From Alloascoidea africana (Eukaryota > Ascomycota > Alloascoideomycetes > Alloascoideales > Alloascoideaceae): a DNA stretch of 64,000 bases. A model generated the notes under the pieces. The model saw only the letters and a program-made list of their open reading frames with translations. It was not told where the DNA came from and did no database searches. Positions 1-10,599 of this stretch are shown one piece after another. The stretch covers positions 124,001 through 188,000 of the forward strand of contig JAKTTT010000030.1 in the NCBI GenBank assembly GCA_030581615.1. Direction: 5' to 3'. Numbering within the stretch: position 1 is the first letter of the stretch; every line of letters starts with the position of its first letter. The position numbers were made by a program, and so were the translations under genes.

Positions 1-1770
1 GCTTTTTTTTTCATTAGGAAACTGAGATTACGATTTCACAGTTTCAACCCAAACCCGCATTTCCTTTTTACAATTTTTTTGTTTTGTTTGGCGCAAAAAC
101 GAGCAAGTTTAGCATGCTCATCCAATGGCCTCTCCAATTCGTCCATACGCCCAAGTTGAGCGAGTCCATCTGAATGTGACTGGATTGAACTGGACTGATT
201 CAGTTTCTCTATTCAGGGCATGCCTGTTTCATCTTTAGTTTCGACTGAGTTGAGCACAAGTAGTGGCAAATGAGCTTGGATTGAGCATGTTGCTGATTGT
301 TCTATTTCTTTCAACTATGGGTGCCCTGAAGAGCCGTTGAAACCCGAGAAAGGCTTTTGCTAGAAACTCTATCTAACTCTCTATCTACTCCTGGAACGAC
401 TGATAATCGAAAGTGATCGCGAGAAATCTGATACACTTTGGCACCATCGAACATTCATTGAGCACAGTGGGCCGGATAATATAATACGGTTACCGCGGGT
501 GTTCTTTAAATCACAAGGCCTTCATGTACTACGGAAGAGAAGCGTCTCGGTTTGCATGCAAACGCTGAACAGAATCAGACCAGCACTAACCCGGTGTAAA
601 TGGATAAACACGGATTGAATTGGCTTGAATTCAACTCCTGGCTTTGATCCGATTAGGGTTCTTGCTGCCGAGTGTTGCAAATCGCTGTGAGCCCAGAAAT
701 TCTCACTTTCTCAACGTCAAAAGTCAGATGATTCAGCATCCATTGAATAATTCAATTATTAAGCTGGATTTTGGCCAAAGACGTAATTTCCAACTTTATC
801 ACCGCCAAGGGCGGGGAGGAGACAAAAAACAAAAGAGAAGGCGCCATCTCAACTTTGTCATTAGGAGAAAGCTTGCTTTCACCAGCAGGACAGGCGCCGT
901 TCCACTGAGGGTGTGGTTGACTCGACTGGGATATTCCCGTTTCCGCAAAAAAGCGACGAGAAGAGAAAACGAGAAGAGCTGGCGCGATGACATCATCACC
1001 GATAGGACCAACACAGCTCAGATCAAGACTCGGGCCTCTCAGTTCTGGCTTGAAGTGGCCCCAGTTGGCTGCACATGTGCATGGTGGCAATGCGCATTAT
1101 CGGCATCACCGTTTTTTTTTCACATCGTGCTTGATCTGACGTATCTTCTAGATAACTCTAACCCAATAGCCGTTGGAATGTTCCTTAAATTACCTTCTTG
1201 TTCTGTACTAATTAATAAAGTACTCATATATATGCCTTCTTTCGGACTGTTCCAAACCCTAAAAATAGACAATCAAAATTTATTAGATTAGACATTATAG
1301 TAACTCCAAAAATGAATCCATATGAATATGAATATGAAATTCAATTTCAAATTGAATAAAAAAACAAAGGAAAGAAATTAGTACAATGCGTGCATTATAT
1401 ATGTAATATTTATAGAGCACAAGAAGAATGCTACTACTCCTCAGTAGACGAGCCTTTTTTTAAACAAAAAACATGAAAATGGAATTGTTGACTGTACATC
1501 ATTCTGAAGCCAAATGAAACAAAGCGATCGATCGTGAATGTGAAAACAAAAGCAAGGATATTATAAACTTGTAAATTCCAAAAAAAACTTCCATCATACT
1601 AAATTAATAAACAGCTTTGAACATGGTTAGTTGTTGTGACGAGAAAAAAAAAAATAGTACTCATTTATCAGTTTATATCCGAAACGTAGAAAAGCAAATG
1701 GACCTTCCAAAGGAGACAGAAAAAATAGAGTAATAATAATAATATGCGAAAATGATTAAGCTGTCTCCGC
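1..1770. other. Left-edge noncoding stretch
   Basis: No convincing gene. The only long frame (644-1291, plus) starts with TTG, has no recognisable domain and unlikely composition. From about 1200 onward the sequence is AT-rich with homopolymer runs, as expected of the 3' flank of the minus-strand gene that ends at 1771. I find no tRNA boxes here. Confidence 0.6.
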
Positions 1771-4404
1771 TTAAGAATAAAGGTCATCGTCGTTGTTATC
1801 AAAGTCTTCCTCTTCCTCCTCCTCCTCCTCTTCTACAGGTCCATTAGACCATTCGATATCCAAAAGTTCGGGAAATTGCTCGTAGATTGACGCAGGGAGA
1901 ACAGAGTTGCGTTTCTTAGTGGTATTTTGTTTACCATCAGATTTACCAACAGTAACAACGTCCTCGTTGCCAAGGATACCGTCCAACTTCCTCTTTTGTT
2001 CCGTATTACCTGATGATAGTTGTTGTGCTTGTGACATTACTTCTCTGCCTAGGCGTTCGCGCTCTCTAAGCGCTTCCTCTATCAATTCGCGACAACACGC
2101 TTTACCGCTCTCTGTTTGGAAATGCCTTCGTAGAGCGTCCTGTCTCGCAAACTTCTTCCCACATCCCCATTCTTTCCCGTTTTTCAAATGTCCAAAACAG
2201 GCAAATTTGCGAGGCAAGTGAATCGTCTCTTCATGTCGTTTGCAATCGCTTTTTCTTGGGAATCTTTTGGGACAGTATCCGCACACGTACGGTTTCGCAC
2301 CGGTGTGTGAATTTATATGGTATTCCAAATTGTACGACCGCGTGAAAACTTTGGGGCAATGCGGACATGAATGCTTTCTTTCGTGCTTCACTTCCCTCTT
2401 GCTTTTCCGATCTGTCATTGCCAAGTCCAACATTCGTTTCCTGTCAAGCGAAGGCTCTCTAGCGCCGTTGTTGCCATTCACAATATTGCTGTAGCTTGCT
2501 GCCTTCTTCTGCTTCGATCGTCTTCGAGCACCAGGAAGAGGACTAAGACTTCTGCTCCTTACCGTAGTGGTGCTTTCACCTCCAACTTCGAGAGATAATC
2601 CTGAACCGTTGCATGGCAATTGCAGTAAAGATGGTATCATCCCAGACACATTCGTACTTGAATATGCAGACAGTTTAGGAGATGGCACGCTCTTGCTTCG
2701 CTCAGTACCGTACCCATCCAATCCCAAGCTGTCTGTGTTTATGCCTGTGCCTGACTGTTTTGGGGAGCAATTGTTAACACTGAAAGAGCGGACATGCAAA
2801 ACAGACTTTTGTTCTTCAATCTTAATGGACGGGATCGCACTCGTAGACACGTTCCTTGCGTGCGCATGGTGATGGGCACTTGCGGGAATTGACCTTGGGA
2901 TAACCCTTTCTTCTAATCCACCAGAAGCAGCTCTTTTCTTTCTGGGACTGGCGCGGGCTGGATGCAAGGGAGACCCATACGTAAATCGATTGGGCACATC
3001 AGGGGTGCTCGTGGAAGAATCGTTAGGAGACAAGCTGCCAGGCAAGGACAGGTCACTGTTGTTTCTGGAAATGGAGTTGTTCTGAAACAGCGAGGATCTC
3101 GATTTTCGAGCAAACAGGGAGTCGCTGGGACTTCGAGATCTGGTTCTCACCCGCGAGGGAGATCTTGAACTTGCCACACTGCTAGGTCTTGACCGAGGTT
3201 CTTCGTGAGGCCAAGACAGAAACCTTGACGACTGACGTGAGACAGACGGTGAAAGTGTGTCAGGAGAACTGTGTACAGATAGAGGGTCGAGTGAACTCAA
3301 AAAGTCCAAGTGACTGGTCGCAGCCCCGTTCTGGGGGTTCTGTTCACGATTTCGAACGCCATCAACTCCAGTAGAAACGTAAATAGTTGGATTATCTGAC
3401 CAAGTTCTCGCGTGGGTACGGGGCCAAGCGCCACCACTTCCACCGCCGCCGCCATTAATGGGTATGCCACCTCGATCAGAGGAGTGAGACACGTCTTCCA
3501 TTGCACTGACACCAATCTCCGAAAAAAGTTCATCCTGTTCTCCTGATTCGACGCTTTCCAATAACCCTCCCGCTGTTGAAAACTCTTCCTGGAAAAGAGG
3601 ACCAACGGCCTGACTGGATGGAGCATCGGCGTTTACACTCGTAAAGCTACTGCTGTAGATGCTTTCCGCGTTGCTCAAAGCAGTGCCAAAGTCAAAATCG
3701 ACACCCAACTGCTCTGGTAATACGGCTTCAGTGGGGTCAACTGGGTCAACTGGGTCTGACTGCAGCGAAGCACTTGACCTATTTAGAGCCTGTTGAAATG
3801 GACTCAGAGCATTGGGAATACTGCACAAAAAAGGGGAATTCTGCAGCGACATGTAGGGGGAGCTGACGACAGAGTCCGACGTATACTGTAGCGGAGAAAC
3901 ATTGGATCCTCTAAAAGGACTGTCCTGTAAAGGGGGAGATAGAAAATCGCTGGCCGACTGAGGGACGCTTGGGAAAGAAGTGGTATTCTGTTCTAACGGC
4001 GTATGAAGAGGGTTTGAGTTTAGGATAAATGAGTACCCGGTGCTGCTGGTGGTCGAAGCCGCTGACTCACTAGTCAAGCTTATGGGCCCTGAGGGCACCG
4101 CATCGTTAGAGACATTGGTTTCAATGCTGATTGCAGGTATGTTCAATTGACGAGGAGCAGGAGAGGCGGTGGTTGCAATGGCTAGTCCGCGGACAGGAGC
4201 CGTCTCGAAGTCTGTAGACGTGGAGGCAGTGGCAAAGACGTCTTCAGTGCGCGATTGAAAGGATATGGATTCTGCGAAGATGGGGAAAGATGGAGATCTC
4301 GAGCGGTTCCTGGGAGCCTCTGCTGAAGTCTGGCGAGGCTGTTTGCAATTGGAGCTTGTATTCGTCGTTGATGTCGCTTGTGTGTAGTTCGAGTGCTGTG
4401 CCAT
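1771..4404 (-). CDS. CRZ1: CRZ1-like calcineurin-responsive C2H2 zinc-finger transcription factor
   Basis: Protein of 877 residues starting at the ATG at 4404; the frame is open 10 codons further to a GTG, which I do not use. The long N-terminal part is Ser/Pro/Asn-rich and disordered. Three C-terminal fingers lie at about 680-700, 708-729 and 736-770. The third is atypical (long gap between its two Cys, GCGKKFARQDALRRHF core), as in fungal Crz1, and is followed by the conserved T-E-S-G-K segment. Two candidate calcineurin-docking motifs of the PxIxIT type are visible: PAISIE at 90-95 and PSIKIE at 525-530. In known yeasts Crz1 is dephosphorylated by calcineurin when Ca2+ rises, enters the nucleus and activates stress genes; that role is inferred here by homology. 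The C-terminus ends in a Glu/Asp run. It lies 192 bp downstream of TRM12 on the same strand, so its promoter is short. Confidence 0.86.
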   Translation of the reverse strand: MAQHSNYTQATSTTNTSSNCKQPRQTSAEAPRNRSRSPSFPIFAESISFQSRTEDVFATASTSTDFETAPVRGLAIATTASPAPRQLNIPAISIETNVSNDAVPSGPISLTSESAASTTSSTGYSFILNSNPLHTPLEQNTTSFPSVPQSASDFLSPPLQDSPFRGSNVSPLQYTSDSVVSSPYMSLQNSPFLCSIPNALSPFQQALNRSSASLQSDPVDPVDPTEAVLPEQLGVDFDFGTALSNAESIYSSSFTSVNADAPSSQAVGPLFQEEFSTAGGLLESVESGEQDELFSEIGVSAMEDVSHSSDRGGIPINGGGGGSGGAWPRTHARTWSDNPTIYVSTGVDGVRNREQNPQNGAATSHLDFLSSLDPLSVHSSPDTLSPSVSRQSSRFLSWPHEEPRSRPSSVASSRSPSRVRTRSRSPSDSLFARKSRSSLFQNNSISRNNSDLSLPGSLSPNDSSTSTPDVPNRFTYGSPLHPARASPRKKRAASGGLEERVIPRSIPASAHHHAHARNVSTSAIPSIKIEEQKSVLHVRSFSVNNCSPKQSGTGINTDSLGLDGYGTERSKSVPSPKLSAYSSTNVSGMIPSLLQLPCNGSGLSLEVGGESTTTVRSRSLSPLPGARRRSKQKKAASYSNIVNGNNGAREPSLDRKRMLDLAMTDRKSKREVKHERKHSCPHCPKVFTRSYNLEYHINSHTGAKPYVCGYCPKRFPRKSDCKRHEETIHLPRKFACFGHLKNGKEWGCGKKFARQDALRRHFQTESGKACCRELIEEALRERERLGREVMSQAQQLSSGNTEQKRKLDGILGNEDVVTVGKSDGKQNTTKKRNSVLPASIYEQFPELLDIEWSNGPVEEEEEEEEEDFDNNDDDLYS

Positions 4405-4596
4405 GACTTTGTGGTGGGAAGCAGGAACAGGCACCGGAACTAGAGTAGAGTTAAACGTTGGTGATGAAAGTAGATAAGAAGGGAAGGGATGGTTCAGGTG
4501 GTAGAAAAGGTTCTTTTGGCCTTAAAAGCTTGTTTCTCAAATATTGCTGTCCCAAGGACCCTCGCAGTCGATCGCCGCTGCTCGCGTAAGCCGCGC

Positions 4597-6102
4597 TCAG
4601 TGGATTAGGTAATCGCCGCACACGTGCCACACGCCGGGCGCGAAGGTTTTGATCGGGGCCACAGCCACTGCCTCCACCGCCGCGCCGGGCCTTGCCAGCA
4701 TGGCCTCCAGCGCTGCCCCTGTTTCAGCAGCCCAGCCGTCCAGTTGCCCGGCGGCGACGTTGGCGTGGACGTGGAGCGTACACTTGCCAGCGTCGTCAGC
4801 GTTGTCAGCGTTGCCAGCGTTGAGCAGCCGCCATAGTGCGCACGCCGTGGGCCACCCGTCCCGACTGGTCGGCAGCAGCCCCAGGTTGATGTGCCCGAGT
4901 CGCACGGGCTGGGCGAGATTTGCCAGTCGCCGGACCGCGTGCTGGTTGTCCTCCACAAACACCACCAGCCGGGCATCCGGGTCCAGCTCCCATTGTTCGT
5001 GGTGCTTCACGACCTGCACGGGCCATTTGTTTTCCCGTGCGCCTCTGATCATGCCCTCGACGCTCCATTCGTTTATCTCCCATCCAAAAACGTGCCGGGC
5101 CCCTGCTCGCAGATAGCTGAAGGTAAAGTACCCAATTCCGCAGTAGAGGTCAGCAATCGCCCGTCCTTTCACGTCTCGGAACCCCAGCACGCGCTGTTTC
5201 TCCTTGATGTTTCCTCTGCTGAACATCGTATATCTCGGCGCCCACGTTTGGTAGATACCGTTCTGCGTCGTGTGAACCCAAAATGCTTGCTCAAAGTCCC
5301 GCGGCGTTGGGGAATTGTAGCTGGACTCCGTCGGCGTTGGCCCAAAGTCCCCATACAGAGGAACCAGGTCAAATGGCCTTCTCATCACATCTTCCTCCAC
5401 AATTGGCTTGTTCACGGCAACGTGCGTGCACCCTTTAAACTGTGGAACGGAACTCAAAACCTTGCTGTAAAACATGTCTGAGGGCTCTTGCCCACTTTCC
5501 AATGCCTTCGCCCATTCGGGGCTTTCGAACGATCCTTGTGGGAATAACACCATGGGCGTATATATTGAATATCGCTTAGGAAATTGTTCCAGCAGTGTTT
5601 CACGTAGGTCTTGAGGTGCTTCTGGCACACACTCTTCAATAACCCGTCTGGCGCTAGTCAAGTAACTCGTATGTTCTCCATTATTGCCACTCTCGCTCCG
5701 CCTTTGGAAGATCATGCCCTCTATCTCGTCTATGAATTTCACAGCCCCGGGCGATAAGCCTTCGGACTCCAGATTGGTTGATGTCAAAGTTGTTGGGATG
5801 GTATAACATGTTTGTGTTGTGCCAAAGCCATCGTCCTTTGTCGTTGAAGCGATTTTCCTCCTCTTATCAAGCAGTCCACTTTCTTCTAGAAGTGTTTTCA
5901 TTTTTTTCAGCTTGGTTGGATCTGGCACTAGTATGTCGTATGTCATGTTGTGGTCGTTGTGATAATTGTCACCGTCATCCTCTATGTGACTCTTTTCTTC
6001 ACCTGGCGTTTTTAAGTTTATCTTGGCCTTCTCCCCGTCTTTTTGGTAAAAACGATCTGACATATTGGTAGATCCAGATTCCTTGTTTTCGACAATTGGC
6101 AT
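4597..6102 (-). CDS. TRM12: tRNA wybutosine-synthesising protein 2 (aminocarboxypropyltransferase)
   Basis: Protein of 501 residues from the ATG at 6102; the frame extends 8 codons upstream to a TTG that is not used. In the family (TYW2/Trm12) the enzyme transfers the 3-amino-3-carboxypropyl group of S-adenosylmethionine to the modified G37 of tRNA-Phe in wybutosine synthesis. The Rossmann SAM-binding motif DLYCGIGYFTF is near residue 318, followed by GWEINEWSVEG. The preceding block (VAVNKPI, the LVPLYGDFGPTP region, the R-Y-x-M-F-S-R-G-N segment) is typical of Trm12. Length is close to the S. cerevisiae protein (462). The last ~150 codons are strikingly GC-rich with an N-A-D-N-A-D-D-type low-complexity stretch, unlike the AT-rich 5' half. 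It is followed at 192 bp by the CRZ1-like gene. Confidence 0.9.
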   Translation of the reverse strand: MPIVENKESGSTNMSDRFYQKDGEKAKINLKTPGEEKSHIEDDGDNYHNDHNMTYDILVPDPTKLKKMKTLLEESGLLDKRRKIASTTKDDGFGTTQTCYTIPTTLTSTNLESEGLSPGAVKFIDEIEGMIFQRRSESGNNGEHTSYLTSARRVIEECVPEAPQDLRETLLEQFPKRYSIYTPMVLFPQGSFESPEWAKALESGQEPSDMFYSKVLSSVPQFKGCTHVAVNKPIVEEDVMRRPFDLVPLYGDFGPTPTESSYNSPTPRDFEQAFWVHTTQNGIYQTWAPRYTMFSRGNIKEKQRVLGFRDVKGRAIADLYCGIGYFTFSYLRAGARHVFGWEINEWSVEGMIRGARENKWPVQVVKHHEQWELDPDARLVVFVEDNQHAVRRLANLAQPVRLGHINLGLLPTSRDGWPTACALWRLLNAGNADNADDAGKCTLHVHANVAAGQLDGWAAETGAALEAMLARPGAAVEAVAVAPIKTFAPGVWHVCGDYLIH

Positions 6103-8873
6103 TACGATTATTTCTTTAGATATCAAGGGTACATTTTATTGTATATGGCTGGTTTTTTTCAACATCTACTCTGGGTGTACGGGTGCACAACGGCAGATCT
6201 CATCAACTTTGTCAATACCCTATACACCGTGTCTAGCTTGAGAATACACTTCCAAAATCTTCTGGCAGCCTAAAACTTGACAGTAGGTCAGAGTACTTGG
6301 CTGCACACGATTCGACCTGATCAATTACAGCTAGGATGGCCAATTACGATATGGAGGAAGAATGGTAATTCGTAAGAGACTAAGAAAACATTTAGTGAGT
6401 CGCCTACCTGGGAAAGAGAACTAGTAGATATTGTATGTGAGTTTAGGGCCTGTGCATTGATAAATCGCGTGTGCCTTCAAAAGCGACATAAGGTTGTGGC
6501 ATGGCCAAATCTGTCCAAAAAAATCAGAAAAGAATATACCCTTTCTGAGGACAGTTGTAGTCTCCTCTCTAGTTCCTCAACTGAGAATGAGTGTCTGCTA
6601 AACCGAAAAGGTTGGAAATCCATCAACTTGTTTTGGTTCTTTTGTGTGATTCCTAGGACGTTCCATGTTCAACTCAGATCAGTCTTTAAGTGGCAAGCTT
6701 TATGATATTGCCACTAGATCGTAGAGTTTCAACAATTCTGATATCCTTTTCTGAAATACCATGTACAAACATGTATTGTGTAATATCAATCCTTGGTGGT
6801 AAACAGATTAAACTACTCTTTCAATATAAGCCAGTTATTCCCCGCATTCTGCTAGAACCTAACTTGAACATGCTTTAATTGATAATTCCTCCAGGGATAT
6901 GCAACCAATAATTACTCCTTGGTCCATAACAAGGGCGTTATTATCAATCCCACAAGGAAATTAAAGAGCTTGATTGTCAACATGGCTCTAAACATTTTGT
7001 TCATCGATAAATGTGGAGAAGCTTGGAATCACCCACTAGAAGTCTCCTTGTTGAGCACATGTTTCCAAAAGAGATTGCACAAGACTGTTTAGAATTGGAA
7101 ACTAGAAGCACAGCTCATCCTTTGAAAACCTGTACATTTAGCATATCTGTAAACAGGAGTTTATCCACTATTGACAGGTCCCTTTTTCCGAAATCGCCAA
7201 TAGTTTGCAAACGGGCTTCTTCTTTTTGGAACCGTTTCCATGAGCGGATTTCTGTCTCACGATGGGAAACAAGGCAGCAGCTCTATTGGCATTGCGGATA
7301 TGCTGCAAGTGGGGATACATAGGCTAAACAGGTATGATTTCTATTAAACGTTAGAAAATGTGAAAGCAATGTATAAGAAGACGCTATAGAAGAAACAAGC
7401 CTGCAAAGAAACAGCAACAAGTCATAGTCTATCCGTTTGTGTGCTTGAATAGTACCGGCTTGACTTCCCTAAGAGTGGTATAAAGAAGAAATTTGGGGCA
7501 CAAGTCGCGGGATCCGATCCAAATAATGCATTGGAAGTGAGCCAAACTGTTTCAAAAATCATCAATGAAAAGGAATGATGACTGCACAAGTGTTGGTTGC
7601 ACAAATCATCTGCTCCCTTTTGGTGACCTTTATGACGGTGAGATTTGGGCAAATTTGGGAGTTGTAGTTTGAATCCGCTTGTATTACAACTCTAAAAACT
7701 GTGGAGGACTGGAGATATGTGTATTACCAGAAAGTATCAAGTACGAGGGCTCTTTGGCTCGTGCCCGGCATCACATGGCCCTCAAAATATCACTTTTTCC
7801 GGTTGTTTTATCCCTTGAAAAAAAGAATCCCAATGTGGATGCTTGAAGATAGAGATCAGCTACAGGCGATGAGCGAGTGTGTGATTGTATGAAATTGGAC
7901 TGGCGCAGACTTGAAGAGAGGATGTGGGTCGCCATTTTCGTTGCGCTTATCAGCTACCTCACCGAGTACAAGAATGTAGGAAATGTATGTTAATGTCGGG
8001 AGAAATGGATAGTTAGGGACCGCCCGTGTTCTTTTCAACAGGGTCACTGTTTATTCAGCACTATCGTGCAATGGCCATAATTTTTTTTCATTTCATCCTT
8101 TCTGGAAATGCAGGCACCACCAGATTCACCGTATATATCGTCAAATGAACTTGTTACAAAGCCAACAACAGTGGAAGCCACAAACAAAAAGAATATTTTG
8201 AAAGCTTAGGTTCATCTGGAGTCATGTCGAGAACAGGTGGCCAAAGCCATCACGAGCCTACTGTCTATCCTCTCCGTTCGGCGGTTAAGATCTAAAAATT
8301 GACAAATGCCACCTGTCTGCGATCTGAAAACAAGACCTGCGATGCATTGCCCGTAACTCCCCGAAGTGAGCGTGCACCATAAGTGTTGCCACATTCTGAG
8401 CACTTGCTCTGGCGAAATAGAAGCATTGTGCTCACATCTTCGACACTTTAACAGTTGCAATTTGAAAACCAATGCACCATTTGAAGAGTATTTATAAAAA
8501 ATGGAAAAAGGCTTTGGAATTAATAATATGGAATGAAAAAAAGAAATAGGAAGTGAAAGCGAAAGCGAAATTGAAAATAACTATTGCAACAACCTAGTGA
8601 TTAATCGTGCCAAAGTCATTGATTGAAATGCAAAGTAGTCTCGCGTTGAGAGAACGAGAATAAAAAAAAAAGACAAAAAAATATGCCACCACTTTCAAGC
8701 CTAATCAAATTCGTTTGAGTGACAGAGCATCTCTTGATTTTTATGTCCAAATAGAAAAAAAGCGAACTATGCTTTAAAAGGAGCCTGGTCTGCTGGTTTT
8801 GTTAATCAATCACAAAGCATCAGCTTTATATTTACTCAGGCAAAACTTGTCCTATCGTTGCAAACTACAGAAA
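6103..8873. other. Long intergenic region upstream of TRM12 and XYL2
   Basis: A 2.8-kb stretch between two divergently transcribed genes. The frames here are short, mostly begin with non-ATG codons and resemble no known family; I also failed to join them into a spliced gene with donor/branch/acceptor signals. The last ~400 bp, with A-rich tracts and a G/A hexamer-like repeat near 8555-8575, is the probable XYL2 promoter. I cannot exclude a noncoding RNA, for example around 8212-8472, where GC content is locally higher. Confidence 0.5.
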
Positions 8874-10166
8874 ATGTCTGTTGAAAACTACTCCGATCTC
8901 AAAACATTCGTCAACCCTTCTCTCGTTCTAAGAAAGGTGGAAGATATTGCTTTTGAAGACCGACCAGTACCAGAACTCCCCGACCCACATTTTGTCAAAA
9001 TCAACATCAAGAAGACTGGCATTTGTGGTTCTGACGTTCATTACTACACACATGGTTCTATCGGAAATTTTGTGGTCAAAGATCCAATGGTCCTTGGGCA
9101 TGAATCTTCCGGCGTCGTTGTTGAGGTTGGTGAGGCTGTTCAGACTTTGAAAGTTGGCGATAGAGTAGCGGTAGAACCTGGCATCCCTTCAAGATACTCA
9201 GATGAGTACAAAGAAGGTCTGTACAACCTGTGTCCGCACATGGCATTTGCCGCAACACCCCCATACGATGGCACATTGGCTAGATACTACAACGTCCCCG
9301 AAGACTTTTGTGTAAAGCTTCCCGACAATGTCTCACTAGAAGAAGGCGCCATGGCCGAGCCTCTTTCAGTTGCAGTGCATGTGACGCGGTTAGGCGGCGT
9401 CACATTTGGCTCCAAAGTGATCATCTTCGGAGTGGGTCCCATCGGCCTGCTATCCATTGCCACAGCTAAAGCTTATGGTGCCACTGAAATCATAGCTGTC
9501 GACATTGTTGAGAGCAAGTTGGAAGTTGCGAAAGAACTAGGTGCAACACATACGTTTATTCCTCAAGCTGGTGACTCGTCTGAGGTCACTGCAGAGAAGA
9601 TCCAGAAACAGGTTGGATTTTCTCCTTCTGTGGCCATCGAAGCTTCAGGTGCTCAACCATCCATCCAGGCTGCTGTCCATGTTCTTGCAGCTAATGGCAC
9701 TTTGGTTCAAGTTGGCCAAGGGCGAGATTACGTCAACTTTCCCATCACAATGGTCAGCGTGAAGGAAATCAAGGTTAAGGGCTCGTTCCGTTACTTTTAT
9801 GGAGACTATAAACTCGCAGTTGCTCTTATCGGAGAGGGAAAAGTCAATGTGAAGAGGCTTATTACACATAGAGTTGCCTTTGGGGATGCAGTAGATGCTT
9901 TCAAACTCGTCAGAGACGGTAAAGCTATCAAGGTTATTATTGATGGGCCAGGAGAAGATCCCAACCTGGAAGAAGAGTCGAGAAGGATAAGAGAAGAACA
10001 GGAGGCCGAGCTAAGGCAAAGAATAAAAGAGGAAGTGAAAAAAGAGTTGAGAGAAGAACTCAAGGCTGAGTTGATTGAAGAGATTAAAGCTGAACTTGCT
10101 GCTCAAAAGTCAGCTGAAAAGAAAGAAGATGAAAACCTAAAGGAAGAGGTGGACGAAGAAGAGTAA
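8874..10166 (+). CDS. XYL2: Xylitol/polyol dehydrogenase with a charged C-terminal extension
   Basis: Protein of 430 residues from the ATG at 8874 (the frame opens earlier at a TTG). It is a zinc-dependent medium-chain dehydrogenase of the yeast xylitol/sorbitol dehydrogenase family, which oxidises xylitol to D-xylulose with NAD+. Probable catalytic zinc ligands are C51 ([10 protein letters not shown]), H76/E77 (GHES) and E162. The nucleotide-binding GVGPIG is at 186-191, followed by D210, the acid usually giving NAD preference. The loop that holds a structural zinc in some relatives lacks the four-Cys set ([12 protein letters not shown]), as in Scheffersomyces stipitis Xyl2. The family normally ends near 360 residues. 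Here residues 361-430 add a tail of almost only E, K, R, L, A and Q, with the look of a single charged helix or coiled coil and an acidic end. A Zn2Cys6 regulator and a sugar transporter follow within 7 kb. Confidence 0.9.
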   Translation: MSVENYSDLKTFVNPSLVLRKVEDIAFEDRPVPELPDPHFVKINIKKTGICGSDVHYYTHGSIGNFVVKDPMVLGHESSGVVVEVGEAVQTLKVGDRVAVEPGIPSRYSDEYKEGLYNLCPHMAFAATPPYDGTLARYYNVPEDFCVKLPDNVSLEEGAMAEPLSVAVHVTRLGGVTFGSKVIIFGVGPIGLLSIATAKAYGATEIIAVDIVESKLEVAKELGATHTFIPQAGDSSEVTAEKIQKQVGFSPSVAIEASGAQPSIQAAVHVLAANGTLVQVGQGRDYVNFPITMVSVKEIKVKGSFRYFYGDYKLAVALIGEGKVNVKRLITHRVAFGDAVDAFKLVRDGKAIKVIIDGPGEDPNLEEESRRIREEQEAELRQRIKEEVKKELREELKAELIEEIKAELAAQKSAEKKEDENLKEEVDEEE

Positions 10167-10548
10167 TGACTCTGCATAACCCTTTCTCTGCTATTTATGT
10201 TTGTTTTGAATTGGTTAATGATAGATACAAAGCACTCTAGTTATCTGGAGTGAGACGCCTACTTTACATTAGAGTGATATACATTTTAAGGTAGATTTGT
10301 GAAAATTTTAAAAATGCTAGAACTTTAGCGTATGGTCTACCCTTGTCGAATCGAACAACATTTAGCCCAATTCCATTTATATTGATGAGCCATTTCTGTC
10401 GATATTTATTCTATTGTTGCCTGGCCTGTCATACTCTTCAAAAAGAGTCACATTTAATTCATAAGAGCCACTGATACTCTTAATAATTCTTTAATCAATT
10501 CAAAGTTTCGTTCTGACATTGGTCTACAATGAATGTGAAGGGTATATC

Positions 10549-10599
10549 AAGCTGACGCCCCACCCTGTAGATGCATATGATTAAACCAGGGTGTCAGCT
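10549..10599. repeat. Imperfect inverted repeat (hairpin-forming)
   Basis: The left arm (10549-10567) and right arm (10587-10599) pair as AGCTGAC + ACCCTG against CAGGGT + GTCAGCT, with a 5-nt bulge in the left arm and a 19-nt loop. It sits about 380 bp after the XYL2 stop. It could be a transcript 3'-end structure, a bound operator-like site, or chance; the sequence alone does not decide. Confidence 0.55.

Noticed and set aside
644-1291. 215-codon plus-strand frame
   Set aside because: Starts with TTG, no domain, unlikely composition, ends in AT-rich DNA; antisense frames of similar length overlap it.
4605-5481. Several long frames on both strands inside TRM12
   Set aside because: They are shadows caused by the GC-rich 3' half of TRM12, where stop codons are rare.
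8212-8472. Possible structured RNA upstream of XYL2
   Set aside because: Local GC is higher, but I find none of the conserved blocks of snRNA, SRP, RNase P, MRP, U3 or 5S RNA.
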